Assembly (NCBI GenBank): GCA_019637335.1
Contig: JAHBVV010000030.1
Span: forward strand, 1 to 64,000
Direction: 5' to 3'
Length of the DNA stretch: 64,000 bases
Source of the DNA: Candidatus Hydrogenedentota bacterium
GTDB taxonomy: Bacteria; Hydrogenedentota; Hydrogenedentia; Hydrogenedentales; JAEUWI01
In this document: one piece after another, positions 43,210 through 51,906 of the stretch
How positions within the stretch are numbered: position 1 is the stretch's first letter
Layout of the letters: every line of letters begins with the position of its first letter
Translations under genes and position numbers: made by a program
The notes under the pieces: model-generated
What the model was told of the DNA's origin: nothing
Database searches by the model: none
The model's input: the letters and a program-made list of their open reading frames with translations, nothing else

Positions 43210-44463
43210 CTAATTCGCCTCCGGATGGCCATGATCCGCGACCGGGGCCGCCCGACCAATGTGCTCCAGGGCGATAATACTCAGCACGAAGGAATTCAAC
43301 ACCACCTGCACCCCCAGTATGAGCGCGAAGGCGGAGGGAATCACCAGGGCGCGGGTGAGTTCGCGCGGAAACGTCTCAAATCCGGTTACCCCCCACCAGA
43401 CGGTGGCGGCGGCGATGCCGATTGTTCCGAGGAGAAAGACGGCAATGCCCGCGGCGACTCCGCGCTCGAGCGTGAGCGCGCGCCGCAACCGGCCGAGATG
43501 CGCCTCTCGCGGCAGCAACCCTTCGCGCTCGGCGAAGGTCCGCACGAGCACCGAGAAAAAGATGGATTGCATCCCGATCATGGCGAGCGCGAGCGCGACA
43601 ACGAACGTGTTCGTGCGGGGCGAGGACAGCAGCAGCATGAGCACCGCCACAATGCCGCCGCCCGCGACCATAACAAGACCCGGATAGAGAAAGAGCCAGC
43701 GCGGGCTGAAAATGAGCAGAAAGCGCAGGTGGCGCCAGCCGTCCCGCCATGATCGAAGGTGGGGCGGGCGGTCGCGTCCGTCGGGGCTGAGGGTTGTGGG
43801 GACTTCGGTGATGCGCATGGCGCCCAGGGCCGCCTTCACCACGATTTCGCTGGCGAACTCCATGCCGGTCGTGCGCAGATCCATGCGATCGAAGGCCGCC
43901 TTGCTGAAGCCGCGCAGGCCGCAGTGAAAATCGCGAATCGGGGTGCGAAACAGGAGCCGGCCGAGGTAGCTGAGGACCGGATTGCCGAGGTAGCGATGCA
44001 GCGGGGGCATGGCGCCCGGCGCGATGCCGCCGGCGAAGCGGTTTCCCATGACCAGGTCATGGCCTTCGCGCAGTTTGGCGATGAAGGGCTCCAGGTGGGC
44101 GAAATCGTAGCTGTCGTCGGAATCCCCCATGATGATGTAGGTTCCCCGGGCGGCCTCGATGCCCCCGCGCAGCGCGGCGCCATAGCCCTTCGCCTTCACG
44201 TCCACGACCCGGGCTCCGCACTCCCGCGCAATCTCGCGGGATCGGTCCGTGCTGCCGTTGTCGGCGATGATCACTTCGCCCGCGGCTCCGGCGGCCTCGA
44301 GCGAAGCCAGGGCCTTGCGCACACAGATCCCCACGGTCTTTTCCTCGTTGAGGCAGGGCATGACCACAGAGACTTCGACTGAATTCACGGCGCTGGGTTC
44401 CCGGACGTTGCTGGAAGATCCTGGGGCGGCATCCGGGGCCGCCCCAGACCTCTCCCGCGCCAT
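43210..44463 (-). CDS. GT2 glycosyltransferase with C-terminal membrane helices
   Basis: 417 residues from ATG 44463, or 392 from GTG 44388, where the conserved fold begins. Motifs: VVMPCLNEEKTVGICVRKAL, EVIIADNGSTDRSREIA, YIIMGDSDDSYDF (metal site), GNRFAGGI and HCGLRGFSKAAFDRMDL, the pattern of DPM1/polyprenyl-phosphate glycosyltransferases. Four hydrophobic helices occupy about residues 265-405, similar to GtrB-like proteins. It probably charges polyprenyl phosphate with a sugar for the GT-C enzymes of the region. It starts 24 nt after the ankyrin gene. Confidence 0.88.
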   Translation of the reverse strand: MARERSGAAPDAAPGSSSNVREPSAVNSVEVSVVMPCLNEEKTVGICVRKALASLEAAGAAGEVIIADNGSTDRSREIARECGARVVDVKAKGYGAALRGGIEAARGTYIIMGDSDDSYDFAHLEPFIAKLREGHDLVMGNRFAGGIAPGAMPPLHRYLGNPVLSYLGRLLFRTPIRDFHCGLRGFSKAAFDRMDLRTTGMEFASEIVVKAALGAMRITEVPTTLSPDGRDRPPHLRSWRDGWRHLRFLLIFSPRWLFLYPGLVMVAGGGIVAVLMLLLSSPRTNTFVVALALAMIGMQSIFFSVLVRTFAEREGLLPREAHLGRLRRALTLERGVAAGIAVFLLGTIGIAAATVWWGVTGFETFPRELTRALVIPSAFALILGVQVVLNSFVLSIIALEHIGRAAPVADHGHPEAN

Positions 44464-44487
44464 GGTACGGGCGCGCGGGAACCGCGA

Positions 44488-47307
44488 TCAACCCCCGGCT
44501 TCCGGCGCCGGCGTGAGCAGCTTTGCAATCTCTTCCAGGCCCAATTCCCGCGCGATATCCAGGGCAGTCTGACCACTGGCGCTCGCCGCGGCGGGTGAAA
44601 CGCCCGCCTCCAGCAGCCAGCGCACAGTTTCGGCCTGCCCGCCGGCGGTCGCGAGGTGGAGCGGCGTGTAGCCGCCGCCGAATCCACCCGGCGCCTCCAA
44701 CGAAACGCCAAACTCTTTGAGTTGCCGGAGCGCCCCGGTCTGGCCGTACTGCGCGGCCCAGTGCGCGGGCGCGCGACCCAGCGTCTCGGCCGCCACCAGA
44801 TCGGGGTACATGGAAAACAGTTCCCGCAGCCCCGCCACGTCGCCGCGGGTAGCGGCGGCGAGGTATTCCTCGCAAACCACGGCGTCGAGCACGGCACGAA
44901 CGCGCGCGGCGGCGGTTTCGCCATCCAGGTTTTCGCCGGCTTCATCCGCCGGGCTCATGGCGAGCATCGCGCGTGGGGTGAAGCCCTGGCTGTTGCGAAT
45001 GCGGACGCTCGCGCCGCAGGCAATCAACTGGCGCACGGCGTCCACCGACCGGGCCGCGGCGGCGGCGTGCATGGGCGTGCTGCCGACGGCGTCCAGCAGA
45101 TCCGGGCCTCCCCCCGCCGCACAGAGGAATTGGATGGCCGGGGCATTACCCGCGCGCGCGGCTTCGTGCAACGGCGTCTGCCCCGCCGAGTCCCGAACAT
45201 CGGGCGCCGCGCCGGCTTCCACGAGCGCTTGCATGATCCTGGTGTTACCGCGCCGGGCCGCGTGGTGCAGTGGCGCGCAGCCCGCGGAATCGGACGCGTG
45301 GACGCTGGCGCCCGCCGTAATCAGGGCGCGCAGCGGCTCCAGGCCTCCCTGCGCCGCCGCGACGTGTAGCGGGGTAAGGCCCGAGTTATCTTTCGCGGTC
45401 GCATCGAGACCCAGCTCTATGAGCCAGGCGGCGGCTTCGCCTTCGGAGCGCGCGGCGGCCGCGAACAAGGGAGATCGCCCCTGTTCATCCGGCGCGCCGG
45501 CCGGCACGCCGCGGGCGTGCAGTTCCCGGGCGAGGGCCACGTGGCCGGCTTCCACGGCACGGTACAAAGCATTTTTCATCGCGGAATCCGCGGCATCAGG
45601 GGCCGCGCCCCGGTCAAGGAGGAGCAACGCTACCGCGTCCGCTCCCGCGCTTGCCGCAACAAGCAGCGGGGTCTGGCTGGCGGCATCCTTCGCGTCGGGG
45701 GGACACCCGGCATCCAGCAGCGCCGCCGCAATGTCCGCCGCGCCGGCCGCCGCTGCGCCGTGCAATGGCGTCCGGCCTTCGGCGTCGAGGCCATCGGCAG
45801 GCAGGCCCCGTTCCAGCAACCAGGAGACGGTCTCCGCACGCGCATTCGCGGCGGCGAGGTGGATAGGGGCTCGCCCCTCCGGGCCCGGCTGTTCGAGCAC
45901 GCCCTCGCGCACTGCCATCACGTCCAGCAGCGGCGTAAGCCCGCGCCGGGCCGCCAGGAGTATGGGCGACCAGCCCTCGCTATTGGGCGCGGCGGGGTCG
46001 GCCCCGGCCTCGATCAAGATCGTCGCCTTTTCAGCGCTGTTGATGTCGACGGCCACGTGCAGGGGCGTCCTGCCGCCGGGATCGGCGAAGGCCGGATCCG
46101 CGCCGCGCTCGACCATGTGGGCCACGACCTCGGGCGAATTGGCGAGGACCGCCTCATTGAGCAGGGTGCGCTCGTGTCCCGCGTTGCGCGTGGCGTTCAA
46201 GTCGGCCCCGGCCTCAATAAGCCGGTCCGCGCAATCCAGGTGCGCCTGCCTCAGCGCCATGGCAAGGGGCGAATCTCCCTCCATATTGGTCAACTGGACC
46301 TGCGCGCCCTTTTCGAGCAAGAATTCAACCACCGCGACCTGGCCTGCGCGCACCGCGGCCATCAGGGGCGTGTTTTGCAGCGCATCCGGCAGATCAACCG
46401 CATCGGGCCTATCGTCAAGCGCCTCGCGCACGCCGGGGAGATCGCCGTAACCCGCCATGAGATGCAAGGGGAGCATCTGGCCGGCGCGCCGGAAGAATCG
46501 CGTCACCTCCCAATGCCCCTGCTGTGCGGCCAGGACCGCCGGTATCGAGAGTCTGTCGGGGTCGGCCAGGCTGTTCATGTCCGCGCCCAGGCGCACGAGG
46601 TGTTGCACGGCGAACAGTTCCCCGGCCTCGGCGGCTTCGTGCAGCGGGGTATAATTCCGGGCGTTGCGCGCTTCGAGCGAGCCGCCGCGGCTGGCCAGGT
46701 GTTCGAGTGTGTACACGTGGGTCGCTTTCGCGGCCAGGTGCAGCACCGAATTGCCCAGCGCGTCCTGTAGCGCGATATCCGCGCCCCGCCCAATCAGCGC
46801 TTCGGCGATGTGGGGCCGATTCTCCGCCGCAGCCACGTGGAGCGGGGTCTGGCCATCCGCGTTACGAACGTTTACATCGGCCCCGCCCGCGACGCGATCG
46901 ATTACGGCATACAAGTCGGCGGCCGCGACGGCGTCGTGAAGTGAGGCATGGGGCGCCAGGCCCGCCACACGCCAGGCCCGGGGGGCCAGCGGGTGCGCCA
47001 CGCCGCGCCTGAACAGGTCGAGCAGTGCGTCCAGCGTGGGTTTCGGTTCGAGATCCTCGGCGCGCACGGGCGGGCGGTAGGGTTTCGGATCGATCACCAG
47101 CGGCTTGCGTCCGGGAATGGGCTGGCCCGTAAATGGATCGAGGACGGCGTCGGGCGGCAGTTCAACCGGGGGCGGCGCCGGCGGGTTGGGGAGCGCCGCG
47201 CGCGTTGGCACGCCCTCGGAAGTCGGGGGCGCATCCTGCTTGCACGACAGGCCGGCCAGCGCGCCCAACAGAACGATGGGGGCCACGCGAATCCAATTGA
47301 GGTCCAT
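44488..47307 (-). CDS. Ankyrin-repeat lipoprotein, about 23 repeats
   Basis: 939 residues with GGAGG before the ATG. Signal with lipobox-like LAGLSC (Cys about 22), then a proline-rich spacer (PNPPAPPPVELPPDA) and, from about residue 140 to the end, about 23 ankyrin repeats of 33 residues with the TPLHxAAxxG pattern; the segment near 840-870 is degenerate (TPRAMLAMSPADEAG). The array would be a long curved solenoid attached to the membrane facing the periplasm or outside, probably binding protein partners. It lies upstream of the glycan genes and downstream of tlpA-like. Bacterial ankyrins occur in host interaction but also in free-living bacteria. Role unknown. Confidence 0.9.
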   Translation of the reverse strand: MDLNWIRVAPIVLLGALAGLSCKQDAPPTSEGVPTRAALPNPPAPPPVELPPDAVLDPFTGQPIPGRKPLVIDPKPYRPPVRAEDLEPKPTLDALLDLFRRGVAHPLAPRAWRVAGLAPHASLHDAVAAADLYAVIDRVAGGADVNVRNADGQTPLHVAAAENRPHIAEALIGRGADIALQDALGNSVLHLAAKATHVYTLEHLASRGGSLEARNARNYTPLHEAAEAGELFAVQHLVRLGADMNSLADPDRLSIPAVLAAQQGHWEVTRFFRRAGQMLPLHLMAGYGDLPGVREALDDRPDAVDLPDALQNTPLMAAVRAGQVAVVEFLLEKGAQVQLTNMEGDSPLAMALRQAHLDCADRLIEAGADLNATRNAGHERTLLNEAVLANSPEVVAHMVERGADPAFADPGGRTPLHVAVDINSAEKATILIEAGADPAAPNSEGWSPILLAARRGLTPLLDVMAVREGVLEQPGPEGRAPIHLAAANARAETVSWLLERGLPADGLDAEGRTPLHGAAAAGAADIAAALLDAGCPPDAKDAASQTPLLVAASAGADAVALLLLDRGAAPDAADSAMKNALYRAVEAGHVALARELHARGVPAGAPDEQGRSPLFAAAARSEGEAAAWLIELGLDATAKDNSGLTPLHVAAAQGGLEPLRALITAGASVHASDSAGCAPLHHAARRGNTRIMQALVEAGAAPDVRDSAGQTPLHEAARAGNAPAIQFLCAAGGGPDLLDAVGSTPMHAAAAARSVDAVRQLIACGASVRIRNSQGFTPRAMLAMSPADEAGENLDGETAAARVRAVLDAVVCEEYLAAATRGDVAGLRELFSMYPDLVAAETLGRAPAHWAAQYGQTGALRQLKEFGVSLEAPGGFGGGYTPLHLATAGGQAETVRWLLEAGVSPAAASASGQTALDIARELGLEEIAKLLTPAPEAGG

Positions 47308-47414
47308 GGCGCCGTTCCTCCTCTACCCTTGCGACTCCACGCGCGATCCGTATTTGGGACAGCGTACGGCCCTGTCCCCTCCTGCCGCAGTGTAGTGAAG
47401 GGGCTGGCAGCAGG

Positions 47415-47975
47415 TCAACCGGCGGGGTCTGCGGCCGTTTCCGTCGCGGCTCCGGCGGCGAGTGCGGCGTCGATGTCCGCGCGCATGGCGCTCTCGAATC
47501 CAAAGGGAGACACGCCGACGTGGATGGCGGAAATGGTTCCCGAGCGATCGATAATCACGGTCTGCGGGATGCCCGTTACGCCATAGCCGTCGGCGACGAG
47601 CCCTTTTTCGTCCAAGAGCACGGGGACGGATAGTTTGTTCTGCTCGAAGAAGTCCTTCACGAGCCGTGCGTCTTCGCGGATGTTCACGGCGTACACGGCG
47701 ACGTTGCGATCCGCATACTCCCGGGCCAGGGCGTCGAGCACCGGCAGCCCCTTCCGGCACGGCGGGCACCACGAGGCCCAGAAATCCAGCACGACGACGT
47801 CCTTGCCGAGGTGGTCCGCCAACGCGACGGAATTGCCCTCCAGCCCGTTCAGGGTGAAGGGCGGCGCGGGCTGTCCGTTCAGGGGATGGGCGGGGGCCCA
47901 GGCGACCAGGTAGACGAGGAAGACGCCGGCCAGAACGATTGCGGCGGTTGTGCCATATTCCCGGATGTAACGCAT
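47415..47975 (-). CDS. Membrane-anchored TlpA-like thioredoxin
   Basis: 186 residues from ATG 47975 (GGAG 9 nt upstream); a GTG at 47981 is too close to the ribosome site. An N-terminal membrane anchor (TTAAIVLAGVFLVYLVAW) precedes a TlpA/ResA-type domain with the redox motif WASWCPPCRKG near residue 73 and the cis-Pro loop YGVTGIPQTVIIDR near 135. It reduces disulfides in the periplasm, for example in cytochrome c maturation or for other exported proteins. The 107-bp gap to the ankyrin gene allows cotranscription, but I cannot prove it. Confidence 0.92.
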   Translation of the reverse strand: MRYIREYGTTAAIVLAGVFLVYLVAWAPAHPLNGQPAPPFTLNGLEGNSVALADHLGKDVVVLDFWASWCPPCRKGLPVLDALAREYADRNVAVYAVNIREDARLVKDFFEQNKLSVPVLLDEKGLVADGYGVTGIPQTVIIDRSGTISAIHVGVSPFGFESAMRADIDAALAAGAATETAADPAG

Positions 47976-48280
47976 ATACACTTTCTCCAGCGGTGGGATC
48001 CCCGTGTAGCGAAGTCTATTCGCGGGAGGGCGAAAATCAAGCCAGCGAAGCCGCGATATGACATGCCGGGCGCTCCGGGATTAGAATACCACGAAGTAAC
48101 GCACGGCAGCCTTGGCCGCAACCAGAGAAATGATCACCACGAAGGGCGCGGTGACGGCGGGTGGGGGATTAGATTTGGAGCCACAAAGAGCGCAAAGAAT
48201 ACGGGAGAGCCTCTGGCCGCAACAAAGGAATTTATCACCACGAGGGGCACAGGTCGGCCGTTGGCCGAAACCAAACAAAG

Positions 48281-48313
48281 TTGAACCGCGAATTAACGCA
48301 AATGGACACGAAT
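48281..48313. repeat. Copy 1 of a 33-nt degenerate repeat
   Basis: Begins TTGAACCGCGAATTAACG and ends GGACACGAAT. It aligns without gaps to 48609-48641 (27 of 33 bases equal). Confidence 0.75.
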
Positions 48314-48608
48314 AATGAAAAAAGGACCGTCTCGCTTTGGGAATCGGAGGCTGAGTTCACGGCGTCCATGGGCCGTTCGAACCCGGCGCTCACGCTGCCT
48401 CAGTCTGGAAGGCTAAGCCACGTTGGCGGGCGTTGAACGTGTGGGTCGATGACGGCTCTGCCGAAGTTAATTTGAAAAGTCTTGTCAGCAAAACTCGTTT
48501 AAGACGGATAGAATTACAAAGGCCACGACGGAAAGAAGCTGGAGTGGGATTGATATTCACGCGAAGGCGCTAAGAAGCTGGTGTAGGCTTCATGCGTTCC
48601 TGATGCGA

Positions 48609-48641
48609 TTGAACCACGAATGCACACGAATTGACACGAAT
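48609..48641. repeat. Copy 2 of a 33-nt degenerate repeat
   Basis: Begins TTGAACCACGAATGCACACG and ends TTGACACGAAT. It has three CACGAAT units spaced 10 nt apart, more regular than copy 1. Confidence 0.75.
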
Positions 48642-48780
48642 CGCTCGAAACTTTCTTTCGGGCCTGAGGGTTTTTCGTAATGCTTTTATTTCAATTATTT
48701 ATGGATGATGTCTTTTCGTTTTCTTGCAAAAAGAACAAGAAAGTGACGGATAGTAGAGTACGCATTACCGGAGCCCCCCC

Positions 48781-49983
48781 ATGAAACTCACCCACCTTTC
48801 AATTACACGACGGGCGTTCCTGGCAATTCTGCTCATCGGTCTCGCGGGCTGCGCCACCAATCCGAATCACGTCTATCTGACGTGGCAGGGCGACCCGAGC
48901 ACGACGATGACAGTCAATTTCCACAGCACGGAAGCGGCGTCCGACCTCACCCTTCATTATGACACCGAGTCTCGCGGCGGTGAGCCCGGCGCGTATCGCT
49001 ATGCGGCATCCGGGGCGTCCCGCCAGATACCGGGGCTGAAGGACGAGCGCCACATTCATCACGTAGAAGCTACGGAACTCGAACCCGGCGCCACCTATCA
49101 CTTCGTGCTGGCGGACGGCTCGGACGTCTTGACGGAGGAATTGCGCTTTCGCCCGCTTCCCGGCGGAAACGCGCCGCTCCGCTTCATCTCGGGCGGAGAT
49201 ATGGCGATACTTCCGCGCTCCTATCAGATTGCGCGCCTGGCGGGCAGCTACGACCCGATGTTCGCCCTCATCGGCGGCGATATGGCCTACGCCGACGGGA
49301 AGCTTAAGAACGCCTGGATGTGGGACCGCTGGCTTGACATGTGGGAGGAGCACATGGTCACGGCGGATGGCGTGATGATCCCGATGGTGCTGGCGATCGG
49401 CAACCACGAGGTCAACAAATTGGAAGGCCCGCCGGAAGTGCGCGCCCCCTTTTACTACGGCTACTTCCCGCAGGGCGGGCGCTCGTATTTCACACTGCCG
49501 CTCCGGGACGACACGATCCTGATCGTGCTCGACTCCGGCCACGCGGTACCCCACGGTGGCGCCCAGGCCGAATGGCTGGACGAGGTGCTTGGCGCCAGCG
49601 CCGGCCTCCGCAACACCATCGCGGTCTACCACGCGCCGCTGTATCCCAGCCACCGGGATTACGAGGACGGGCGCGCGGTTGAGGGCCGGACCCACTGGCT
49701 GCCCATCTTCGACAAGCACGGGCTCCGGGTGGCTTTCGAGAACCACGACCATACCTTCAAGCGCACGAAGGTGTTGCGCGGGGGCGCGGTAGCGGAGTCC
49801 GGCACCGTTTACCTCGGCGATGGCAGCATGGGCGTCAACCCGCGGCCGGTCCAGGAGCGCTGGTACCTGGAAAAGGCCTCGGGAACGCCCCATTTCTGGC
49901 TGTGCGAGATCGACGACACGGGGATGCGCTTCCGCGCGATCAGCGCCGCGGAAGATCTGCTCGACGACCTGACGCTGAACTAG
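48781..49983 (+). CDS. Metallophosphoesterase (purple acid phosphatase-like), Tat/lipoprotein signal
   Basis: 400 residues. The N-terminus SITRRAFLAILLIGLAGC joins a twin-arginine-like motif to a lipobox, so it is probably exported folded and lipid-anchored. A fibronectin-type domain (about 30-125; VYLTWQGDPSTTMTVNFHS) precedes the metallophosphoesterase domain: ISGGDMAI, ALIGGDMAYADG near residue 162, IGNHEVNK near 207, AVYHAPLYP near 282 and FENHDHTFKRT near 319, the five metal-ligand blocks. It hydrolyses phosphate esters in the periplasm or at the surface. Substrate unknown. yaaA follows after 6 nt. Confidence 0.88.
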   Translation: MKLTHLSITRRAFLAILLIGLAGCATNPNHVYLTWQGDPSTTMTVNFHSTEAASDLTLHYDTESRGGEPGAYRYAASGASRQIPGLKDERHIHHVEATELEPGATYHFVLADGSDVLTEELRFRPLPGGNAPLRFISGGDMAILPRSYQIARLAGSYDPMFALIGGDMAYADGKLKNAWMWDRWLDMWEEHMVTADGVMIPMVLAIGNHEVNKLEGPPEVRAPFYYGYFPQGGRSYFTLPLRDDTILIVLDSGHAVPHGGAQAEWLDEVLGASAGLRNTIAVYHAPLYPSHRDYEDGRAVEGRTHWLPIFDKHGLRVAFENHDHTFKRTKVLRGGAVAESGTVYLGDGSMGVNPRPVQERWYLEKASGTPHFWLCEIDDTGMRFRAISAAEDLLDDLTLN

Positions 49984-49989
49984 CCCGCC

Positions 49990-50670
49990 ATGTATATCCT
50001 GCTTCCCCCGAGCGAGGGGAAATCCTCCCGCGCCGGTCGCGGTGTGTTGGGCGCGGACCCTGGCGTGAATCCGGACGATACGCGCGCGGTGCTGGACCAT
50101 GTCAACCGGCTGCGGCCCGCCGAGCGCGCCCGGTTTTACGGCCTGAAAGATGCCGGCAAGTGCGCGGCGGCTCATGCCCTGAACACCGTCTGCTTCGAGG
50201 CATCCGCCCTGCCCGCGATCGAGCGCTATACCGGCGTGGTCTATGACCACATCGGCTACCCCACGCTGCGAAAGAAGGCTTCGGCGCGCAAACGGGTTCT
50301 GATCGTGTCCGCGCTGTTCGGACTGATTCCCGCGGGCGCGCCAATTCCGGACTACAAACTCTCGATGAACCCGTGGTTGGCCCGCTACTGGAAACCCATC
50401 AATTCGGCGCGCCTGGCGAACCTGGCTAGCGGCGAGCCGGTGCTGGATCTCTTGTCACAGAGCTACCGGAAGGCCGTGGAGCACCCCAACCTGATCACGG
50501 TGGATTTTCGCGTGGAGGGCGGCAAGAAGGCGGCCGGTCATTTCGGGAAGGCGATTAAGGGGCGTTTCGTGCGGTGGATTCTGGAAAACAACGTACAAAG
50601 CGCGGCGGATTTCGTGGATTTCACGGAAGAGGGCTACCGCTTCGACGGGTCGAATTTCGTGCAGTCCTGA
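49990..50670 (+). CDS. yaaA: YaaA family protein (peroxide stress, DUF328)
   Basis: 226 residues starting MYILLPPSEGKSS, the family's PPSEGK signature, with YTGVVYDHIGYPTL near residue 77, LFGLIPAGAPIPDYKLSM near 105, and NLITVDFRVEGGKKAAGHFG near 160. In E. coli YaaA limits free iron and protects DNA against peroxide stress; the biochemical function is still loosely defined. It probably shares a transcript with the metallophosphoesterase gene, as only 6 nt separate them, although no clear ribosome site is seen. Confidence 0.88.
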   Translation: MYILLPPSEGKSSRAGRGVLGADPGVNPDDTRAVLDHVNRLRPAERARFYGLKDAGKCAAAHALNTVCFEASALPAIERYTGVVYDHIGYPTLRKKASARKRVLIVSALFGLIPAGAPIPDYKLSMNPWLARYWKPINSARLANLASGEPVLDLLSQSYRKAVEHPNLITVDFRVEGGKKAAGHFGKAIKGRFVRWILENNVQSAADFVDFTEEGYRFDGSNFVQS

Positions 50671-50716
50671 TTCGCCGTAAGCTTCCGCCAGCCGGGATTT
50701 TAGCGCGGCGCGCGGT

Positions 50717-50746
50717 TTGACACGCCATGCGGCATTTTGCTAGACT
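50717..50746 (+). promoter_or_regulatory. Sigma-70-like promoter of rplM-rpsI
   Basis: -35 TTGACA (50717-50722), an 18-nt spacer and -10 TAGACT (50741-50746), about 75 nt before the L13 start codon. Strong consensus -35 as expected for a ribosomal-protein operon. Confidence 0.75.
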
Positions 50747-50822
50747 TTCGCTCCCGTTACATTTACGCGCGATCCCCCCCACAACGCGTGTAGCCATACG
50801 CTTATGTAAAAGGAGCGAGTCT

Positions 50823-51254
50823 GTGAAGACCTATGTCCCCAAAGAAGGGGAAGTGCAAAAGGATTGGCACATCATCGATGCCGAAGGCAAGGTGCTGGGC
50901 CGCGTTGCCGCCGAGGCCGCCAAGCTGATCCGCGGCAAGCACAAGCCCCAGTATACGCCGTACCTGGACTGCGGCGATCACGTCATCGTGATCAACGCGG
51001 CCAAGGCCAAGGTGACTGGTAACAAGATGGTGCAGAAGATGTACTACCGTCACTCGGGCTATCCGGGCGGCCTCTCGGAGATGAATTACGGCGAGATGCT
51101 CTCCCGTTTTCCCGAGCGCGCGATGGCGCTGGCCATCAAGGGCATGCTGCCGCACAACCGCCTGGGCCGGAAGTTGAGCACCAATTTCCGGGTCTATGCG
51201 GGCGCGGAGCACCCCCACGTGGCCCAGAACCCCAAGCCCTACGAAGTCAAGTAA
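50823..51254 (+). CDS. rplM: 50S ribosomal protein L13
   Basis: 143 residues from GTG 50823, with AAAAGGAG upstream; the longer frame from 50727 starts inside the promoter. It contains WHIIDAEGKVLGRVAAEAAK, GDHVIVINAAKAKVTGNKM, YYRHSGYPGGLSEMNYGEML and the conserved VKGMLPHNRLGR-type segment (IKGMLPHNRLGRKLSTNF). An early large-subunit assembly protein. Followed by rpsI after 18 nt, the universal bacterial pairing. Confidence 0.97.
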   Translation: MKTYVPKEGEVQKDWHIIDAEGKVLGRVAAEAAKLIRGKHKPQYTPYLDCGDHVIVINAAKAKVTGNKMVQKMYYRHSGYPGGLSEMNYGEMLSRFPERAMALAIKGMLPHNRLGRKLSTNFRVYAGAEHPHVAQNPKPYEVK

Positions 51255-51272
51255 CGCTGGAGACTGCGAACC

Positions 51273-51674
51273 GTGATTGATAAGAAAACCAACGAGATTG
51301 TTGCTGTCGGTCGCCGCAAGCGGGCCAGCGCGCGGGTCCGGATTAAGCCGGGCACCGGCAAGTTCATCGTGAACGGCAAGGAAGTGAAGGACTACCTCGA
51401 GCGCGATGTGCTCGTGTCCCTCGCCAAGCAGCCGTTCGCGGCCACCGGCACCGTGGACCAGTTCGATGTGCGCGCCATCTGCGACGGCGGCGGCATTTCC
51501 GGGCAGGCGGGCGCGCTGCGCCTGGGTGTGGCCCGCGCCTTGATGGAAAACGACGCGAACCTGCGCACGACGCTGCGTACGGCCGGCCTGCTGACCCGCG
51601 ACGCGCGCGAAGTCGAGCGCAAGAAGTACGGCCAGCCCGGCGCGCGCAAGCGCTTCCAGTTCTCGAAGCGCTGA
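51273..51674 (+). CDS. rpsI: 30S ribosomal protein S9
   Basis: 133 residues from GTG 51273 with GGAG upstream. Shows VAVGRRKRASARVRIKPGTG at the N-terminus, GGGISGQAGALRLGVARALM in the middle and the basic C-terminal tail ending RKRFQFSKR that reaches the tRNA anticodon loop in the P site. Cotranscribed with rplM and ended by a strong terminator. Confidence 0.97.
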   Translation: MIDKKTNEIVAVGRRKRASARVRIKPGTGKFIVNGKEVKDYLERDVLVSLAKQPFAATGTVDQFDVRAICDGGGISGQAGALRLGVARALMENDANLRTTLRTAGLLTRDAREVERKKYGQPGARKRFQFSKR

Positions 51675-51706
51675 TTCCAGCCGCTCCGCATCCTACAGAT
51701 TCCGCA

Positions 51707-51740
51707 TCCCCCGAAGGTTTCCTCGGGGGATTTTTCTTTG
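51707..51740 (+). terminator. Rho-independent terminator after rpsI
   Basis: Perfect 9-bp stem ATCCCCCGA (51707-51715) with TCGGGGGAT (51724-51732), loop AGGTTTCC, then TTTTCTTT (51733-51740). Confidence 0.9.
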
Positions 51741-51906
51741 CCATCTTGCACATGTTCCGGTGAAGCGACCTGCCCTGTGCTCTTGACGGCGCACGCATAC
51801 TGGCAAGATTCGGTTCTATCCGGTATTCTGTAGGCGCTCACGCGAGGGGCGCCTCCCGCCGCGGGCGGCGTGGCGCCCCGGCGCCGTGACAAAGGGAGCG
51901 CGCGGC

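Larger units (their letters stand above)
47976..48780. other. Non-coding interval with dispersed degenerate repeats
   Basis: About 800 bp with no supportable gene, and more AT-rich to the right. Similar blocks recur: GGCCGCAAC...ATCACCACGA at 48114-48146 and again about 100 bp on at 48215-48243, plus a 33-nt element at 48281-48313 that returns at 48609-48641 with 27 of 33 bases equal. Within the latter, CACGAAT recurs every 10 nt. Other copies of the same style are CCACAAAGAGCGCAAAG near 48181 and TTCACGCGAAGGCGCTAAG near 48557. The upstream region of the metallophosphoesterase is at the right end. Confidence 0.65.

Noticed and set aside
44717-46450. 577-codon and 417-codon plus-strand frames opposite the ankyrin gene
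   Set aside because: Long antisense frames arise from the regular 99-bp period of the ankyrin repeats; they have no domain of their own.
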